Part shown: one piece after another, positions 10,238 through 20,311 of the stretch
Position numbering within the stretch: the first letter of the stretch is position 1
How the letters are laid out: every line of letters begins with the position of its first letter
From: Setoptus koraiensis
Taxonomy: Eukaryota > Arthropoda
DNA: 64,000 nucleotides
Direction of reading: 5' to 3'
NCBI GenBank assembly: GCA_048013815.1
Contig: CM106585.1
Coordinates: 11,904,001-11,968,000, forward strand
Program-made: the position numbers and the translations under genes
Notes under the pieces: generated by a model
The model's database searches: none
Told to the model about the DNA's origin: nothing
The model's input: only the letters and a program-made list of their open reading frames with translations

Positions 10238-11005
10238 GGTTTTACAATGGCCACACTAATCAAATTACTAAATTATTTTATACTAGTTAATAATGAATAA
10301 TATATATCATCTGCATAGAATATATATCATTTGTATATAATATACAATTACCAAATGATATGAATTGGATTTAATATGCATGCCTACGATGCAGTCGACG
10401 ATTTATTATTATTATCATTGGTATATTGGCACGCATGACGTGAATGGGCTGACTGGAAAAACGTGGTTTGTGGAAGCTCGGCGCGCCCTCTCACGCCCAA
10501 CTCGCCAGTTACTTTTGGATGCTCTCCGAGAGGCGCACGATTCGCGGCAAGCGAATGCACATCAAATAGCTCGAGGCAATCTCTCTATTTCTGCATTAAT
10601 TGCTGCTATTACATAATCAACTTTTTTGCTGCCAATCTGTGATACATTAATATTTGTTCATTCATGTGCAAACTGTATCACTACCACTGCTGCCAATGCT
10701 AGTGCTATGGTCAGCAGCAATACTGGAGAATAGTTGGCCAGGCAAACCGACCATTATTGCGCTGCGATGGTCAGTGAATGAGTGAACTAGTTTGAGACTC
10801 AAGCTCAACTTATCAGCTTGCAAAGCCGATTAAACAGCAGCCAGACACAACGGCCAGGTTATCTGGGCGATTACGTAAGCTCGGCAGAGTGTAGCTTGAT
10901 CAACAATGGCAACAAGTGACCTGGCAAGTGGCATGCAAACTGCCTGAACTCATTGATATTTGTGCAGCTATCAGTACTGTTACCAAGCGCACCTATTTCA
11001 TGAGC
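10238..11005. other. Intergenic with AT-rich repeats
   Basis: Upstream of RSL24D1. At 10298-10365 there are imperfect repeats of ATATATATCAT and TATAATATAC, a possible promoter/AT-rich spacer. A short open frame on the plus strand at 10365-10616 has no recognisable content and I do not call it a gene. Confidence 0.5.
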
Positions 11006-11077
11006 GGTTCGGTGGTCTAGTGGTATGATTCTCGCTTTGGGTGCGAGAGGTCCCGGGTTCAATCCCCGGCCGGACCC
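11006..11077 (+). tRNA. tRNA-Pro (anticodon UGG)
   Basis: A 72-nt cloverleaf. The acceptor arm 11006-11012 pairs with 11070-11076 with one G-U pair; discriminator C at 11077. The anticodon stem CTCGC/GCGAG encloses the loop TTTGGGT, giving anticodon TGG. The T arm 11053-11069 has loop TTCAATC between CCGGG and CCCGG. The internal promoter boxes are intact: A box around GGTCTAGTGGTA and B box GGTTCAATC. No intron is present. It is an isolated gene with no other tRNA nearby. Confidence 0.95.
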
Positions 11078-11857
11078 TACTTTTTACATTTTGCCAAGCG
11101 AGCTACACTTTTGCGAGCTTGCCACCAATTAGCTGACATCATTGGCAGGAACCACTAGTACAACACTAGCTAAAACCACAAAATGGCTACCATTAGGACA
11201 ACATCGTCAACAATTTTTATGTGTTCATCGTAGCGCGTCGGCGTCATTACGTAACGACACGACACCACACGACACGACACAACACGATAAAAGACAAAAA
11301 ACAAAGCTCATTAGTTCAGTTAATGAGCTTGCCGGCAAACAATGGAACATGGGAAAGCAAAGAGCACTCTGCGTAGCGTGGACTGTCAAACGTTTATTTG
11401 TTTGTTTGCTTTTTTATTGTTTAGTTTAGTATCTATTTATTTACCATAATTGACTCATTATGATCGAGGCCATAATGATCTAACACAGAAAGAGTTAATT
11501 TTAGATACACAAAATACCTAGATGCTTGCTAGGGACACAAGCGAAAGGGTACAGAGATGCGAGGTATGGTTGTCATAGTGATGACATGCATAAATGTAAA
11601 TCAAACATAAATTGTGACACAACAATAACAAAACAAGCACGCATACTGCACGTGAGCACAGGTGAGCAGGTAGACGATTGCGTAACGGTGGTGACCGATC
11701 GGTCGCTACCTAATTTGGGCACCAACACAACAACAGAGGAACAGTTGTGTGGATGATTGGCTGAATTGTGTGGCGATGGCTGGGGCGAAAAATTACAACG
11801 TATATTATAAAATATTGGCTGGATATCATTGACATCATAGACATCATTGACAACGGA
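11078..11857. other. Intergenic, downstream of the Q-rich gene
   Basis: Contains a CGACACGACACCACACGACAC-type simple repeat around 11252-11290 and otherwise mixed sequence. No supported gene. A TATTATAAAATATT stretch at 11802-11815 lies within 60 bp of the minus-strand stop codon at 11858 and may belong to its 3' end. Confidence 0.45.
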
Positions 11858-14800
11858 TCATAGAATGGAGGTCAACTTGGTGCTGAATGTCACATTCTTT
11901 CTGAGAGTTTGCGATTGGCGCATTCTGGTGCGGCCGCTCTGGCCAGACTGCACTTTGCTACTATCCAACTGTGATGTGGCGGTGGCGGTGGTGGTGGCGG
12001 ACAGACGTCGCAGCGACAATTTGGCGCCACTTGTCGACAGGTGTTGCTGTTTGTGTTCGTCCGTCAGCAGGCTGCCCAACGACGACTTCTTGAGGGCGGA
12101 CTTGGGTACCGTCGGCTGATGCTTGCTGGGGGCCCCCGACACGCACTGACTCGATGAGCCGTTGAGTGTTATGGCGGAGTCGCCGCTAGAGGAGTTGTCG
12201 CCATCGCTGGATCCCTCGCTGTTCAAGTTGAAATCTGACTGATTTTGGAGCGCTCTGGTGGCGCCGTTGGCGCTTGCACTGGGTCGTTTCACCAGAATAG
12301 ACTTGACACTCTTGTTGGCCACTGTGACGGCTGGCCTCTGTTTGGCGCCCTCGATGCCAATATCCATTTGCTGCTTGGAGCTGCTCTTGGTCGTCGCTGT
12401 CGTGGTGGCTGTCTTGCCGCTGCCGGACAGTGACGATTTCGTTGGCGCCAACAACTGCTTGGACGGCTGCTTGAGAATTGACTTTTGCTGCTTGACCGAC
12501 GACGACGACTTGCCCGACTTGCCGACCAGTCCGAGCGCCATCGGCGCACCCATTTCGGCGGGCGCCGGCGCCGGATACGGCACCATAGCCACCGACATGT
12601 GCTGCTGTTGTGTCGACGATATTTGCGCCTGATAGGTGGCCGCCATGTGGTGCTGTTGCTGCTGATGATGATGACTCATTTGCAGTTGCATGTGATAATT
12701 AAACGGAATGGGGCCGCTCGTGTGATTGGGGCGCGCGGCCAAGAAGGGGCTGGCCGCGTGCTGCTGCTGCTGGGCCTGATGATGGCCAGGCGGATAAAAT
12801 TGATGGTGCGGATGGGGCGCCATCAGCTGGTGGAATTGTTGTTGCTGCTGCTGTTGATGTTGCATGAACAGCTGATACTGATTGATGTACTGATACAGGC
12901 CGGGATGGGGCTCCATCTGGTACGGTTGTTGCTGTTGTTGTTGTTGCTGCTGCTGCTGTTGTTGTTTTAGTTGTTGAGCTTGCAGTTTCATTTGCTTGGC
13001 TGCGGCCAGATTGGCGCTCGCCTTCGCTATGGCCAGCGCTCGGCTGTCGGGCCCGCTCACTTGACCGTCGGCCGGCCCGTTTTGGCTTTTGTCCGCACTG
13101 GACGACGAGCTCTTGATGCGCAGCGACGACCGGGCGTGCGCCAGGGCGGAAAATTTCAGCATCGACGACAGGGTCTTCTGATTGAAGCTCTGCCTCAGCA
13201 TGCTGAACGGGCCGCTCTTGCTGAGCGCTGGGCCGGGCGACTTGGCCTTGTCCGCAGCGGGCTGTCCGACATCGTCGCTCTGGCAACTGGTGTCGTCGGT
13301 GATGGTCGAGGCCGTGTCCTCGTCCGTCAGGTCGTCCACAAAGGCGTCCTGGTCGGCCGCTTGCTGGCCGCACTGTTCCACTTTAGTCCAGTTGCCTATG
13401 GAGTTGGCGAGCGATTTTCCGTTGTTGTGGTTGTTGTTGCTGTGGTTGCTGTTGTTGTTGTTGTTGTTGTCGTTGTTGTTGTTGGTGCTGTTGTCGACGC
13501 CCGTGGCGGCCAGTCTGCTCAGCGTCCTGGTGCGCTGCCTCGTGGTGGGCGGCGGCACGGGCGGGCCCGTGGCCATTTCCGGCTTGCTGTGGTGGTCGGC
13601 GGGCGCCGACAGCAGCGGGTGCGCCGCCGACGAGCCCAGCAGCGACAGGCGGCTCAGCGAGCGCGGGTCAAACTCGGACGAGCGCCTAAAATAGTCGGCA
13701 CTGTTGCTCGTGGCGGCGCCACTGGCCTTTTGACCGGGGTACTGATCGGGCTGGCACTGATCGAGTATGCAGTTCTCTCTGGCCGTGTCCTCTTTTGTGG
13801 CGCGCCTGAAATCCGAGCTGTCGGCCCGACCGTTCAATAAGTTGTTGCCGGCCGCCGCCGCCGACGACAACAGATGCGCCGGACTGACCGTGGCCCGCAC
13901 AACTCCGTCCGCCTCCGAGCTCGTGGTGCGGCTGGCCACTATCACCTGCTGCCGGCTTGCTGGCTGATTTCTGCTTCCGGTGTGCTGTTCCATTTGTGGC
14001 GCTGCCGTCGCCGATTGTCTGATTGTGATGGAGGTGACGCTCGTCATGGACCACTGGCCGCTTTGGCCGCCGATTGTCGGGTCGCTGTCGTCGGGCACGG
14101 GCTGCTGCTGCTGGTTGAGCAGCAGCGGCGGGCGCCTCTGGCGCGACTTTCCGAAGCCCACCGATCCGCCGGCCAGCAGCAACTTGGCGCTGCTATAAGC
14201 TTGCCGTTGTTGTTGCTGTTGTTGCTGCTGTTGTTGCTGCTGTTTCGTTTGCGTCACCGTGACCACGTTCCTGTGGTTGTCGTTGTTGTTGTGGTTGTCG
14301 TTGTTGTTGTGGTCGCTTGCGGGCGACTGGGCCGCGTCTTGGCGCAGCAACTTGCCCAGGTCGTAGCAGGACGATCGGTGCGCGAAGTGTGCGTGCTTCG
14401 AAGCCGGTTTCTGGCCGCTGGTCAGTGTCGCCACTGACTGGCCAACAACTGTTGCGCTGTTGTCGCTGGCGGGCGACTTGATTTTAGCGCTGCCGCTGTC
14501 GTTGTTGCCGTTTGACACAACGTTGTTGCCGTTTGACACAACGTTGTTGTTGTTGCCATCAATCATGTGTTTCGCTCTCGAGTCCCTGCCCCTCGGCTCG
14601 TCGTACGTGGCCCGGTTGTCGCTGTTGTCGACAGTGGCGACATTCAGCGATTTTGCGCCCGCTCGCGGCTCGTCGCTGGCCGTTTGCTGCCTCTTCAGTA
14701 TGCTGGTCCTCGGTTTCACCTGTGGCGGTTGACCGCCGCCGTTGCCGCCGCTCTGTAGCTGCTGATTGATGGACGGATTAAAGTTCACCTGTTTGCCGGC

Positions 14801-16975
14801 CACTCTGGTCTCACTATGTGACTGCTTGTCGTTGTTGTCGTTGTTGTCATTGTCACCTGAGCTGGCGATTCGGTTTTGTTTTGTTGTCGCGACAGTGTCA
14901 GCGACTTGCTGTTGCGTCAGCAGCGACTTGGCTCTCAGCGTCTCTATTTTGGTGAGCTTCTTCTTTGCCTTGATCGACCTAAAGAACTCCTTCATTTTGT
15001 TTGCGTCCGCGCCGCTCGGACACACCCAAACGAGAGCCTCTGTGGTCACCTGTTTGTTGCTTGTCACACTCACACTGCTGCCCATCATCGAGTTCGTTCG
15101 GGCGCCGCTCGGGCCCGCCGGGCCGGCCGCTCCCGATCCGATGGGCTCGTCCAGGGCCAGAGCGATGTCGTCCAGCGTGGTCTCGAGCTCATCCTCTCGT
15201 GAATGATCGATGGCCGCTAGTGTGTGCGTTTGTTTGGCAAGCGCGTCGCCGCCGCCGCCGCTCGCTTGCGTCAATATCCAAACAACCAGATTGCCGGCGT
15301 TGGATTGCGACGCAAAACAGAATAGTATGGATGTGAATGAGACCTTGTTGACAAACTGGTGCTGGTTGCTGAGCGGGCCGGCCGCTGTGGCCGGCTCCGA
15401 GCGCCACCATTCCAGGCCCGAGGTGGCGCTCAGGCCGACAATGTAGTTGACGTTGTCCTTGTGTTCGCGCAGCGAACTCGGGTACAATTTTTGCAAGCGG
15501 TGCCGGGCGGCGCCCAATACCGACTGTTCGCACAGCGACCCATTTATCTGGAATCTGTCCACTATTGAGGCGCCGATAAGCAGCTGATTGTGCACGGCCG
15601 ACGAGCTGCTGACCACCAGGGGCAGTTTGAGCGTGGGCACCGAGTCGTCGTCCAGCGTGAACTGTGCGATACCGTTGCCGATGTGGTTGCTGTGGTTGCT
15701 GTGGTTGCTGTTGTTGCTGTTGTTGCTGTTGTTGCTGTTGTTGCTGTGGTTGCTGTTGTTGGTGTTGTTGTTGGGGCGGTTGTTGGTGTGGTTGTTGACT
15801 ATTTTGTTGTCTAGTGTCAGGATGATTTTGCTCTGTTGCTCGAGTCGCAATTGCGTCTCGGCTCGCTTGCCGTTGAGCTGGCGATCGTCGTCCTCGGACA
15901 TGAGCACGGGGCTGTCGCCCTCGACGCCTATCACAGCCGCGCAATCGCTATTGTTGTCGTCGTCACTTTCGTTGCCGCTACTGCCGCTGACATAATTGGT
16001 TGTTGCGTAATCAGTCGTTACATAATCAGTCGTTACGTAATCAGTCGTTTCCGTCGCGTAATCGCTCGTTACGTGATCGGTCGTTACGTAATTGGTTGCC
16101 ACGTAGTCGCGCAGCTGATGCTGCTTGTAGGCGGTTTCGTTTGCGCTCACTTGCTCTATTAACTCATTGAGGCACTGCGAGACGACGCAATCTGACTTGG
16201 TTGACTTTGGGCCCGCTTGCTGGCTGTCAGGTGGCGCTGCTGAATTGCTGTTATTGTGGGCTACTTTGCTGTTGATGTTGGCGTTGATGTTGATGTTGCC
16301 GTTGCTGGCTGCTTGCTGTTCGCGGGCCATAGTTGCCGCTCGGTTTGAGTAGGGGGCGCCCGACGCGGAGGACGCGCCCGACGAGCCCGACGACGACGTT
16401 GACGGACAGTCGGGCGAGTGCGAGTTGAAGGCGCGCACCGACAAAATAGTTGAGGTGCTCTCACTTGAGTCAACGGACGAGCCCGTGGAAATTGTGGAGG
16501 CCAGCGAGGTGAGCGACGACGACAATGTTTGCGTCGACACAATTTGTCTGTCTAGCCCGTCGTCGTCGTCTGCCAGCTCAAATGTGTCGTCGTCGTCGTC
16601 GTGGTCGTGGTCATCGTGGCGATCGGCGTTGTTGCGCAATTTCGACTGGCGATTGACCACTGGCGCAGCCTGGTAGTCGTAACAATGCTGCGATGACGTA
16701 ATATCTACAGTACAGTTTGCGTTGTCGTCGCTGCTCAGTTGTTGCTGTCTCTGCTTGCTCACTGGCTGCTGGCATTGGCCGTCTCCTATGAGCACACTGG
16801 CGATGCTAATTGGCTGTTGTTGTTTGTTGTTGATCGCACTGGTTTGGTTGTTGTTGTTGTTGCTGTTGTTGTTGCTGTTGTTGCTGTTTGGGGCCGCTTG
16901 CAGCCTGGCGAGATGGCGCCGATGTACAATGGTGTTGCAATTGTTGCCGCTGTCGAACATGATGGCCGCCGACAT
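11858..16975 (-). CDS. Giant Q/N/S-rich protein, PTB-like fold, candidate PP1 scaffold
   Basis: An uninterrupted frame of 1705 codons. Most of it is low-complexity: Asn runs near the N-terminus and around residues 385-435, polyGln around 910-925 and 1335-1350. Between about residues 455 and 660 the order of strands and helices resembles a PTB/PID domain: SLCEQSVLGAARHRLQKLY helix, VNYIVGLSATSGLEWW, VSFTSILFCF, LVVWIL, then EALVWVCPS and a final helix MKEFFRSI. It carries SILK-type motifs (TSILKR near 758, KSILKQ near 1500), a related KSILVK near 1557, and ends with RKNVTFST, which fits the RVxF consensus. SILK plus RVxF are known PP1-docking motifs, so a PP1-targeting adaptor is a reasonable inference. 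Family not recognised. The start is the first Met after a TATA-like element; 5' noncoding exons are possible. Confidence 0.7.
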   Translation of the reverse strand: MSAAIMFDSGNNCNTIVHRRHLARLQAAPNSNNSNNNSNNNNNQTSAINNKQQQPISIASVLIGDGQCQQPVSKQRQQQLSSDDNANCTVDITSSQHCYDYQAAPVVNRQSKLRNNADRHDDHDHDDDDDTFELADDDDGLDRQIVSTQTLSSSLTSLASTISTGSSVDSSESTSTILSVRAFNSHSPDCPSTSSSGSSGASSASGAPYSNRAATMAREQQAASNGNININANINSKVAHNNSNSAAPPDSQQAGPKSTKSDCVVSQCLNELIEQVSANETAYKQHQLRDYVATNYVTTDHVTSDYATETTDYVTTDYVTTDYATTNYVSGSSGNESDDDNNSDCAAVIGVEGDSPVLMSEDDDRQLNGKRAETQLRLEQQSKIILTLDNKIVNNHTNNRPNNNTNNSNHSNNSNNSNNSNNSNHSNHSNHIGNGIAQFTLDDDSVPTLKLPLVVSSSSAVHNQLLIGASIVDRFQINGSLCEQSVLGAARHRLQKLYPSSLREHKDNVNYIVGLSATSGLEWWRSEPATAAGPLSNQHQFVNKVSFTSILFCFASQSNAGNLVVWILTQASGGGGDALAKQTHTLAAIDHSREDELETTLDDIALALDEPIGSGAAGPAGPSGARTNSMMGSSVSVTSNKQVTTEALVWVCPSGADANKMKEFFRSIKAKKKLTKIETLRAKSLLTQQQVADTVATTKQNRIASSGDNDNNDNNDKQSHSETRVAGKQVNFNPSINQQLQSGGNGGGQPPQVKPRTSILKRQQTASDEPRAGAKSLNVATVDNSDNRATYDEPRGRDSRAKHMIDGNNNNVVSNGNNVVSNGNNDSGSAKIKSPASDNSATVVGQSVATLTSGQKPASKHAHFAHRSSCYDLGKLLRQDAAQSPASDHNNNDNHNNNDNHRNVVTVTQTKQQQQQQQQQQQQRQAYSSAKLLLAGGSVGFGKSRQRRPPLLLNQQQQPVPDDSDPTIGGQSGQWSMTSVTSITIRQSATAAPQMEQHTGSRNQPASRQQVIVASRTTSSEADGVVRATVSPAHLLSSAAAAGNNLLNGRADSSDFRRATKEDTARENCILDQCQPDQYPGQKASGAATSNSADYFRRSSEFDPRSLSRLSLLGSSAAHPLLSAPADHHSKPEMATGPPVPPPTTRQRTRTLSRLAATGVDNSTNNNNDNNNNNNSNHSNNNHNNGKSLANSIGNWTKVEQCGQQAADQDAFVDDLTDEDTASTITDDTSCQSDDVGQPAADKAKSPGPALSKSGPFSMLRQSFNQKTLSSMLKFSALAHARSSLRIKSSSSSADKSQNGPADGQVSGPDSRALAIAKASANLAAAKQMKLQAQQLKQQQQQQQQQQQQQPYQMEPHPGLYQYINQYQLFMQHQQQQQQQFHQLMAPHPHHQFYPPGHHQAQQQQHAASPFLAARPNHTSGPIPFNYHMQLQMSHHHQQQQHHMAATYQAQISSTQQQHMSVAMVPYPAPAPAEMGAPMALGLVGKSGKSSSSVKQQKSILKQPSKQLLAPTKSSLSGSGKTATTTATTKSSSKQQMDIGIEGAKQRPAVTVANKSVKSILVKRPSASANGATRALQNQSDFNLNSEGSSDGDNSSSGDSAITLNGSSSQCVSGAPSKHQPTVPKSALKKSSLGSLLTDEHKQQHLSTSGAKLSLRRLSATTTATATSQLDSSKVQSGQSGRTRMRQSQTLRKNVTFSTKLTSIL
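14490..14548 (-). repeat. In-gene GTTGTTGCCGTTTGACACAAC duplication
   Basis: Two or more 24-bp units encode a repeated NNVVSNG segment in the giant Q-rich protein. Part of the general CAA/GTT-rich background here. Confidence 0.7.
15998..16115 (-). repeat. In-gene 15-bp tandem repeats encoding YVTTD
   Basis: Imperfect 15-bp units (GTTACGTAATCAGTC type on the plus strand) give repeated Y-V/A-T-T/S-D pentapeptides, about eight copies, around residues 290-325 of the giant Q-rich protein. The unit length is a multiple of three, so copy-number changes keep the frame. Confidence 0.8.
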
Positions 16976-17014
16976 GATATATGGTTGTTGTGTCTTACTT
17001 GTTGGTCTTGCGTC

Positions 17015-17020
17015 TTTATA
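17015..17020 (-). promoter_or_regulatory. TATA-like box before the giant Q-rich gene
   Basis: TTTATA on the plus strand is TATAAA on the minus strand, about 40 bp upstream of the ATG at 16975. If used, the leader would be only about 10-15 nt. Alternative upstream promoters with noncoding exons are equally possible. Confidence 0.3.
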
Positions 17021-17529
17021 ATTATTGTTGTGTTGCTGTTGTTGTGCAATTATCTATTTTGTGGCGGCGCGGCCACTTTCACTGCGCTCGAGTCAGCGTG
17101 TCTCGAGAACCGATAATTATCATCACTTTGAGCATGTGTCAAACGGTGCCCATCAGCTGACTGTGACGTAAGACAATATGGTCGCAACTGACAGTTGACT
17201 GATTATTGATTATGTGTGCGCGCTGATTGAGCAATCTCTTCGGCGTAAACTTCAAACTTTTAACTTGTGACTTGAAACTTGTGACTTTTAACTTGTGATT
17301 GTTGTGTGTGTCGCATGAGCGTGTCTATTTAGGTGACTCTGACTCTGTCTGAGGCCATGCTATCTGGCCGCGATGTGTGTTGCGCAACGGCGATTTCTGA
17401 TAGAGACGTCTTGACGTTGCAGCCTCCAAACGCATATGAACTGTCACTTGCGGCTCGTCGTCCACTGTCGTTGCGCTGTAACGGTCCGCTGGTCGTGGTG
17501 TGGTCAGTCGTTTGTGGTTTACACATACT

Positions 17530-17554
17530 ACACACACACACACACACACACACA
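17530..17554. repeat. (CA)n microsatellite
   Basis: About 12 CA units. A long (GT)n tract lies only about 100 bp downstream, giving an inverted dinucleotide pair. Confidence 0.9.
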
Positions 17555-17647
17555 GCTAATCGTACAACAATTATTACATAAGTTTTGATGCTGCTCATCA
17601 ATGGTCGTGCAATGCGCAACTGACTCACCTGAGCCACACTGTGAGAG

Positions 17648-17648
<1 letters not shown>

Positions 17649-17691
<43 letters not shown>

Positions 17692-17697
17692 GTGTGT
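17649..17697. repeat. (GT)n microsatellite
   Basis: About 24 GT units with one GC interruption; complementary to the (CA)n tract at 17530-17554, so the two could form a hairpin. Confidence 0.9.
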
Positions 17698-18365
17698 AGC
17701 CCAGGTGAATCAGGTGTCTCACAACTTGTTGCTATAACCGTTGTCTGGCAAGCCAGCAATTGAATAGTGTGTGTGTTGGTCGCTGATGCGGCCGCCGAGC
17801 CCGATAGAAAGTGACGCACGCCGCTTGTTGTTGCAGCGTTTTGTTTTTCAACATTTCGGCATCATCGCAACGCCAACAACAACTTGTTCGTCGCAACCCA
17901 GCACACTTGTTCCTGTTCGGCTTCTTCGTCGCTCTCTGGCTTCGCTCGTTCTCTCGCTTCTTCGGCTTCTTTCGCTTCTCTCGCTTCTTTGCCAGCGTTC
18001 GACAGCGTTCGACTGCGCTCGCCTGCGCTCGGCTTCTTCCAACGCCGCCTCCCAACGCCGCCATCAAGCTAGCCAGGCCAGAGTGTGTGCTGCAAGCCAG
18101 TTGCTCGCTGGCCAGACCGAGCGACCGTTATCTGCATCCCAGTCGTCATAGTAATGAGTAGTAATAGTCATGCACATTAGCGAGTGAGCCAAATTGGAGG
18201 AGTAGAAATTCAAATTTTTGAATACGAAATATCCTTTCGCTCGCTTGCGCTTGTGCGCTCACATTTAGCAGCCTGCCTAACCAACACGATCTGGCCGGCC
18301 GAGCCAGCCAGCCGGCCGGCCAGACTGCATCGTAATCGAGCGCGCCGCTCGCTGCCTCTACTGGA

Positions 18366-18440
18366 GTCGCTCGAGAGCCAGAGTTATTGCCCAAGTTATT
18401 GCCCAAGTTATTGCGAGAATTTTTGCCAGAGTTTTGCGAG
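18366..18440. repeat. 12-bp minisatellite AAGTTATTGCCC
   Basis: Two to three copies of a GTTATTGCCCAA unit followed by degenerate copies. Confidence 0.6.
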
Positions 18441-18980
18441 TCAGTCGCTAGCAACAACAAAACTCTGGCTGGCCATCGGCGTGCCTGATACTTGATTGAG
18501 TTACGAGCACGACCAAACGGCGATGACGACGACGACGACAACGGCGCACTAATAATGTAACAATGATGAATAACGGTGCAGTGCCGACTGAAATACGGGC
18601 ACGCCGCCTAGCGGACGTCGCTCGCAAATTGTCAGGCGAGCGCTGCCAGTGGGACCGTGTCAGAGAGCGGATAGTTGGGGGCGCTGGCCAATAGGAGCGC
18701 TGTTTTGGGCCGTCGAGCTCTCGGGCTTAGAAACTTCAAATTTCTAATGCAAAGCGTGCATTGTGAGCATCGAGCTCACAAGCCGCTGGCTTGCGTGCCT
18801 TCCAATTGACAGTTAGCATCAGCTGACAGAGTCAGGCGACAACAACAACAACATCAACAGCAGCATGCTCTGGTCACCTCGGCTGGACATGCGGCCATTT
18901 ATCGCCTGGGCTGTTGATCGTGCCGTTGGCCAGCCAGTGCGATTGTGTGATTGAACGGCTTGCCGTGATTGCATAACACA

Positions 18981-18990
18981 TATATAAATA
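18981..18990 (+). promoter_or_regulatory. TATA box with downstream GAGA tract
   Basis: TATATAAATA followed by a (GA)10 run at 18993-19013 and an ATG at 19053. A strong core-promoter match next to a candidate first exon; see the entry at 19010-19156. Confidence 0.4.
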
Positions 18991-18992
18991 GC

Positions 18993-19013
18993 GAGAGAGA
19001 GAGAGAGAGAGAG
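18993..19013. repeat. (GA)n tract
   Basis: About ten GA units just downstream of a TATA box; could be a GAGA-factor site cluster or a plain microsatellite. Confidence 0.8.
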
Positions 19014-19156
19014 CGAGTTGAGTTTCAAATAAAGAGAGCGGTTACATAATGAATGGCCACTTGTGTCACTGTTAGCGCCGTGCTCTCAATACCAACGACG
19101 CCGGCCGAACCAGCGGCACCGACGCCAACAGCAACAAATCGAGCCGAAATACACAG
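19010..19156 (+). other. Candidate first exon of an unknown transcript
   Basis: Starts about 30 bp after the TATA box. The ATG at 19053 opens 34 codons plus two bases (Ala/Pro/Thr-rich: PTTPAEPAAPTPTATN) and runs exactly into CAG|GTAAGT at 19157, a perfect donor. It is too short to prove coding, and I could not find the next exon in the 18 kb downstream. It may be the first exon of an lncRNA or of a gene whose other exons are not recognisable. Confidence 0.25.
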
Positions 19157-19561
19157 GTAAGTGTCAGCTGGCGGCAGCGTCAACTGCAACAAGTGGTCAA
19201 ACTGACCACTGGCGCCAGTTTGGCGGCAGTTTAGCGGGCGGGCGGGCCAGCGAGAGTGGCCGGCCCGCCCGGTTATCTCTACTAACTTGCGGTCATCTCT
19301 GGCCAATCGCGGCCACTGGCTCGCCGAGCCGGCCGATACTTGAGTTGAGACTCTCAAGTTGAGAGAGTGACCAAACGACCGGCCCGCGCCACGACGCCGA
19401 CGGCCGCCATGACGGCCGGGCCGGGCCGGCACACACAACAAGGCGATCGTTATTTTTGTCGGTTGCATCACTCTCATGATCATGAGAACGCTGATCAGCT
19501 GGCTGCCCGTTTGTTTGGCCACTGGCGAGCTCGCCAAAACAAACCGTCCGACTGAACGGTG

Positions 19562-19603
19562 GTGCGTGCGTGTGTGTGTGTGCGTGCGTGTGTGTGTGTG
19601 TGC
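19562..19603. repeat. (GT)n microsatellite with GC interruptions
   Basis: GTGCGTGCGTGTGTG-type run of about 40 bp. Confidence 0.85.
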
Positions 19604-20164
19604 GCCGCCAACAGGTATTTGTTCAGTGTGTGCCAGTCAGTTTGTTTGTTTGTGTGTGCCGGGCTGTTGCCCCCGAGGCTCCCGTTTGCGTGTCTTCATT
19701 AGCGCCGAGTTGCATCACCTGTCCGCCAGCTCATTGATGGAATGCGGCGGCGGCGGCGGCGAGTCCCGGGTGGGCGTGCGTCGGGCCCGTTGGCCGTTGT
19801 TTGTTATGATCCGGCGCCCGTTGGCCGTTGTGCTGCACGCCAGCGATTGGTGAGCCGGTGAGCGGGTTGCGCGCCGGACCGCCGATCTCGCCGGGCTCGA
19901 AGCGGCGCCCGTCGAGTGCGAGAAACAAAATCAGATCAGCGTCATGATGACGTTAAGCGGCCGCCGAATCAGTTGTGGCGCCACCGACACCTTTGTTTGT
20001 TCGGTTGCGTCACCGCGCTCACCTGTTAGCCGCACAACGGGCGCAGGGCTAGCGTCAGCGCAACGCCGATGCGGCGATAGGCGAATAATGAGCTGAGTAA
20101 GTTACGCAACGCAAACAATATGGCGTGTCGGTTCAATGGGCCGGCCAAGCCAGTGGATGCTGCT

Positions 20165-20311
20165 ACCGTTGTTGTTGCTGTTGCTGTTGCTGTTGCCGTT
20201 GTTGTTGCCGTTGTTGTTGTTGTTGCTGTTGTTGTTGTTGCCGCTGTTGCTGTTGACGTTGTTGTTGCCGTTGTTGTTGCTGTTGCTGTTGTTGTTGTTG
20301 CCGCTGTTGCT
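20165..20311. repeat. GTT/GCT/GCC trinucleotide array
   Basis: About 147 bp of interrupted (GTT)n with GCT and GCC variants. It reads as polyGln on the minus strand and polyLeu or polyVal on the plus strand, but shows no gene context. Confidence 0.85.

Noticed and set aside
10365-10616. 83-codon plus-strand ORF near the tRNA
   Set aside because: No recognisable content and the sequence context is ordinary spacer DNA.
12485-16352. Long plus-strand and alternative-frame ORFs across the giant Q-rich gene
   Set aside because: They are Leu/Val/Arg-rich mirror frames of CAG/CAA repeats; only the 1705-codon minus frame is uninterrupted over the whole interval and has varied, domain-like stretches.
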